Assembly (NCBI GenBank): GCA_937914905.1 | Contig: CALESU010000158.1 | Location: forward strand, 1-7,419 | Origin: an uncultured bacterium | GTDB lineage: Bacteria; Patescibacteriota; Microgenomatia; UBA1406; GWC2-37-13 | DNA length: 7,419 nt | Reading direction: 5' to 3' | Translations under genes and position numbers: made by a program | Part shown: positions 5,278 through 7,419 of the stretch, one piece after another | Position numbering within the stretch: the stretch's first letter is position 1 | Layout of the letters: the number at the start of each line of letters is the position of its first letter | Notes under the pieces: generated by a model | Database searches by the model: none | The model's input: the letters and a program-made list of their open reading frames with translations, nothing else | What the model was told of the DNA's origin: nothing

Positions 5278-7350
5278 TCAACGATTTTCTTCTTCCTCTC
5301 TCCTCTTCTTCATCATCATAAACACAGCCACGCCTCCTCCTAAAGAAAGCACGATAAGAAGAATCGCAACAACAAGAATCATGGTTGAGGATTGTTGAGG
5401 TGTTTCAGGTTTTGTATTCTCTGGTTGTCCTTGGTTTACCGGGGGAGAAACAACAGGATTTTGTGCAGTCCCTGGATTTTGAGCTGCATCTCGGGGGATA
5501 AAAGTGGGAGTAACTTGTGCTCGAGGATTGGTACTCTCGGTAACTACTTTGTACGGATCAATCTTCTCCACAATCATAAACTCATTATTTTGTGCCAAGA
5601 CTTGTGATGTTTGTAAGACAATCTCAACACCTTCTTTTGCAGGATCAGAGTACTTGATGGTGTAGGGATCTCGAGGAAGATACTCAGATGTAATTTGATA
5701 ATATCCTTGAGCATCAGCCTTCGTCTGATAAATAGCACGAGGAGAGAAAGAAACATAGATCCCCACTTCTGCATTCGGAATCACATTCCCTAAACCGTCA
5801 TACGCATATCCTTCAAGATACGTAGGAATAGGTTCAACAGTAAGTCGTACCACTCGTGACTCTTCTTGAGCAGATACCACAGGAATAAGCGATTGTACAA
5901 ATGAAATAATCCGATCAATCATACTTGATCGAGCCTGAGGAGGAACTAATGAGAAAGGTTGAAATGAGAGGACGAATTTTTCACCCGGTGTAAGTTCTGA
6001 CTGTTTTGCAGTAAGGGTAAATCTGAAATAGGAGTCGGGAGAAGGGCCTCCATTACTGGGGGTGTACTGCTTTTCATTTCGACAGTTAGAAACGCCTGAA
6101 GACTCTTTGCATATTGCGACAATCGCGGTTGCAGGGCCATTGGTTCTCCCGGTAATTTGAATTACGCCACTGGGTTGTGCGGTGACAGATGCCTCTTGCA
6201 CGGCAAACACATAGGGAGGAGCAGATTGCCCAGCGTTTATAATCAGAGGAATATGTCTCACTTGGCGAGTACCGGCTTTTTCAAAAATGGCGGAGGAATT
6301 CGCGTAGTAATTTTTAGAAATAGAATAGAGGGAAGTGACTTGATACGGAATAGCTGCACTGCCTTCCGTATAATGAGTAAACTGAGGATGCGAAGGGGCA
6401 ATGGTGTAATACCCCTCAGCTCCAAAAAACTGGTAGTATCCACCCGTGCCTGAAAAAAGAGGGTTACTTGTTCCGGGAGGCAACACTTGGCCAATGCCAG
6501 CAAGCGCCGGTGAAAAGTTCCCATTTGCGGTGGTTGCATAGTCTATGGAAAGCTGAACGTCTGTGATGGGATTTCCCGTCTGCACGTCATACACAATTCC
6601 TTCGGGGTCCCAATTGATTCCCGTGCAACTTCCTCCAAAGGTGAGCGTTGATTGTTTTTGTCCGGTGTCATCAATTTTATCTTGATTGAGCACGGCATCT
6701 ACGGCATTCCATATGAGGAATTTTCGAGTAAAGCCACCTTCCGTGTATGATTGCCACTCTATTTTTGCAGGAATCATGGTGCTTCGATTGTCAGTCTGTA
6801 CAACTTTAGGGTCATGTTTTACCATGGAGGTTCCTTCGAGGTAAAAAATGCCATAGTCGGGGACATCGGTTCTCTCACGTGCCACTTGGTCCTGAATCTC
6901 ACTTTTTTTTATCGTATATTTAAAAGTACTTTGGATGACATATTGGGAATCGATACGATACTTGTTTTGAAGGAGGCCCAGTTTATCACAGGTAGCGTCG
7001 TCGCGCTGTTTGCCAGGGCAGAATAATTCCTTATCAAGCTCAGAACTTCCCGTCGTGCAGACTGTTTGGAGCGTTCCTGTTTCTGCCGGGATCACAAGGT
7101 CAAAACATTCTGTTACATACGCTTTGTCTTTATTTGCTCCTGGCTTGAAGTTGGGATGCGTTGTGAGGAGAACTCGATGTCCGTATCCCGTAGAACATTT
7201 TGGGTTTGACTCAGTCGCGCCAGGGGTCTTGCATAATTCAGTTTGAAGACATGCATACCCAAATCCCAAAGGCTCTTGAGCAATTGATTGTGTTGGAAGA
7301 AGTATGGCTAATCCCAGTAGGCTTAAAAACAAAAGAGCATGAACACGCAT
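5278..7350 (-). CDS. Surface protein A: signal peptide, Cys-rich head, transthyretin-like domains, C-terminal anchor (paralogue of B)
   Basis: A 690-residue exported protein from the ATG at 7348-7350. An ATG at 7357-7359 adds M-Y-S. I prefer the inner start because its signal peptide begins M-R-V-H before a Leu-rich core and ends S-I-A-Q. Residue numbers below count from the outer ATG. The layout matches protein B: C-T-T-G-S-S-E-L-D-K-E-L-F-C at 101-114, W-Q-S-Y at 202-205, first transthyretin-like domain about 249-325 (D-P-E-G-I-V-Y-D, V-L-P-P-G-T, G-Y-Y-T-I), second about 515-572, Pro-rich stalk 611-658, membrane segment 660-683, basic-acidic tail. All ten cysteines match those of B. The head is about 27 residues longer, mostly in an insert near 150-185. 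The head is clearly homologous to B but much diverged; residues 459-691 are identical. It lies 33 bp upstream of B, so the pair can share one mRNA. Function is not assignable beyond a surface protein. Confidence 0.85.
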   Translation of the reverse strand: MRVHALLFLSLLGLAILLPTQSIAQEPLGFGYACLQTELCKTPGATESNPKCSTGYGHRVLLTTHPNFKPGANKDKAYVTECFDLVIPAETGTLQTVCTTGSSELDKELFCPGKQRDDATCDKLGLLQNKYRIDSQYVIQSTFKYTIKKSEIQDQVARERTDVPDYGIFYLEGTSMVKHDPKVVQTDNRSTMIPAKIEWQSYTEGGFTRKFLIWNAVDAVLNQDKIDDTGQKQSTLTFGGSCTGINWDPEGIVYDVQTGNPITDVQLSIDYATTANGNFSPALAGIGQVLPPGTSNPLFSGTGGYYQFFGAEGYYTIAPSHPQFTHYTEGSAAIPYQVTSLYSISKNYYANSSAIFEKAGTRQVRHIPLIINAGQSAPPYVFAVQEASVTAQPSGVIQITGRTNGPATAIVAICKESSGVSNCRNEKQYTPSNGGPSPDSYFRFTLTAKQSELTPGEKFVLSFQPFSLVPPQARSSMIDRIISFVQSLIPVVSAQEESRVVRLTVEPIPTYLEGYAYDGLGNVIPNAEVGIYVSFSPRAIYQTKADAQGYYQITSEYLPRDPYTIKYSDPAKEGVEIVLQTSQVLAQNNEFMIVEKIDPYKVVTESTNPRAQVTPTFIPRDAAQNPGTAQNPVVSPPVNQGQPENTKPETPQQSSTMILVVAILLIVLSLGGGVAVFMMMKKRREEEENR
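5286..5986. repeat. 701-bp near-perfect direct repeat, copy 2 (3' part of surface protein A)
   Basis: Partner of 3252-3952 in the same orientation. Between the copies lie 1333 bp (3953-5285) holding the head of surface protein B, its start and the 33-bp intergenic gap. No inverted termini, target-site duplication or recombinase gene is visible at the ends, so it is a duplicated or converted coding block, not an insertion element. Confidence 0.97.
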
Positions 7351-7372
7351 ACTATACATTCTTACAGATTGA

Positions 7373-7402
7373 ATAAAAAAATCAACCGGTGACGATTGTG
7401 AA
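7373..7402 (-). promoter_or_regulatory. Weak promoter candidate for the surface-protein operon
   Basis: On the minus strand TTCACA (7397-7402, 5 of 6) is followed after 18 bases by TTTTAT (7373-7378, 4 of 6). Transcription would begin near 7366, about 16 bases before the preferred ATG at 7350 and only 7 before the outer ATG. The region is AT-rich, so a chance match is possible, and the operon could also begin upstream of the window. Confidence 0.25.
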
Positions 7403-7419
7403 TCGCGTGGATTTTACTT

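Noticed and set aside
3252..5986. Insertion sequence or composite transposon bounded by the 701-bp repeats
   Set aside because: The repeats are coding tails of the two paralogues, end at their stop codons, lack terminal inverted repeats and enclose no transposase or integrase.
1223..7359. Alternative genetic code with TGA read as Gly or Trp, as in some CPR and Absconditabacteria lineages
   Set aside because: Three well-supported genes end cleanly at TGA, at the natural ends of their domains, and the long reading frames contain no internal TGA.

Overview
This 7.4 kb window looks like the chromosome of a small-genome, uncultivated-type bacterium, most plausibly a member of the Candidate Phyla Radiation (Patescibacteria, perhaps Microgenomates-like). 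That assignment is an inference. It rests on the style of the proteins: large single-pass surface proteins with a signal peptide, Cys-rich and transthyretin-like domains, a Pro-rich stalk and a C-terminal membrane anchor, plus a one-cysteine glutaredoxin with a Pro-rich tail. Base composition is moderate. TGA ends three of the genes, so the code is the ordinary bacterial one. There are no rRNA, tRNA, CRISPR or transposase signals.

Layout. At the left edge (1-232, minus strand) is the N-terminal part of an AbrB/MazE/SpoVT-type DNA-binding protein. It reads away from a divergent plus-strand gene (345-1121) for a membrane-anchored extracytoplasmic protein of unknown function. The shared control region carries a 9-bp direct repeat over a good -35/-10 pair, as expected of an autoregulated antitoxin or regulator. 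A hairpin-rich spacer (1122-1222) separates the plus-strand gene from a convergent four-gene run on the minus strand.

In transcription order that run is: large surface protein A (7350-5278), its tandem paralogue surface protein B (5244-3241, 33 bp further on), the glutaredoxin-fold protein (3178-2504) and a PLP-dependent trans-sulfuration enzyme (2416-1223). A and B can be co-transcribed. The two downstream genes may join them, but the last one has its own promoter-like sequence.

The most interesting feature is the surface-protein pair. Their N-terminal ectodomains are clearly homologous but well diverged, with all ten cysteines at matching places. Their last 233 codons are identical in protein and differ by one silent base over 701 bp. 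The identity starts abruptly inside both genes and stops at the end of both. This is the signature of recent gene conversion, or of a modular locus in which divergent heads share a homogenised stalk and anchor. The 701-bp direct repeats are 2034 bp apart, an exact multiple of three, so recombination between them would remove or add one whole in-frame unit. Metabolically the window offers only sulfur-amino-acid chemistry (PLP enzyme) and thiol chemistry (glutaredoxin fold). Any link between these and the disulfide-rich surface proteins is speculative.
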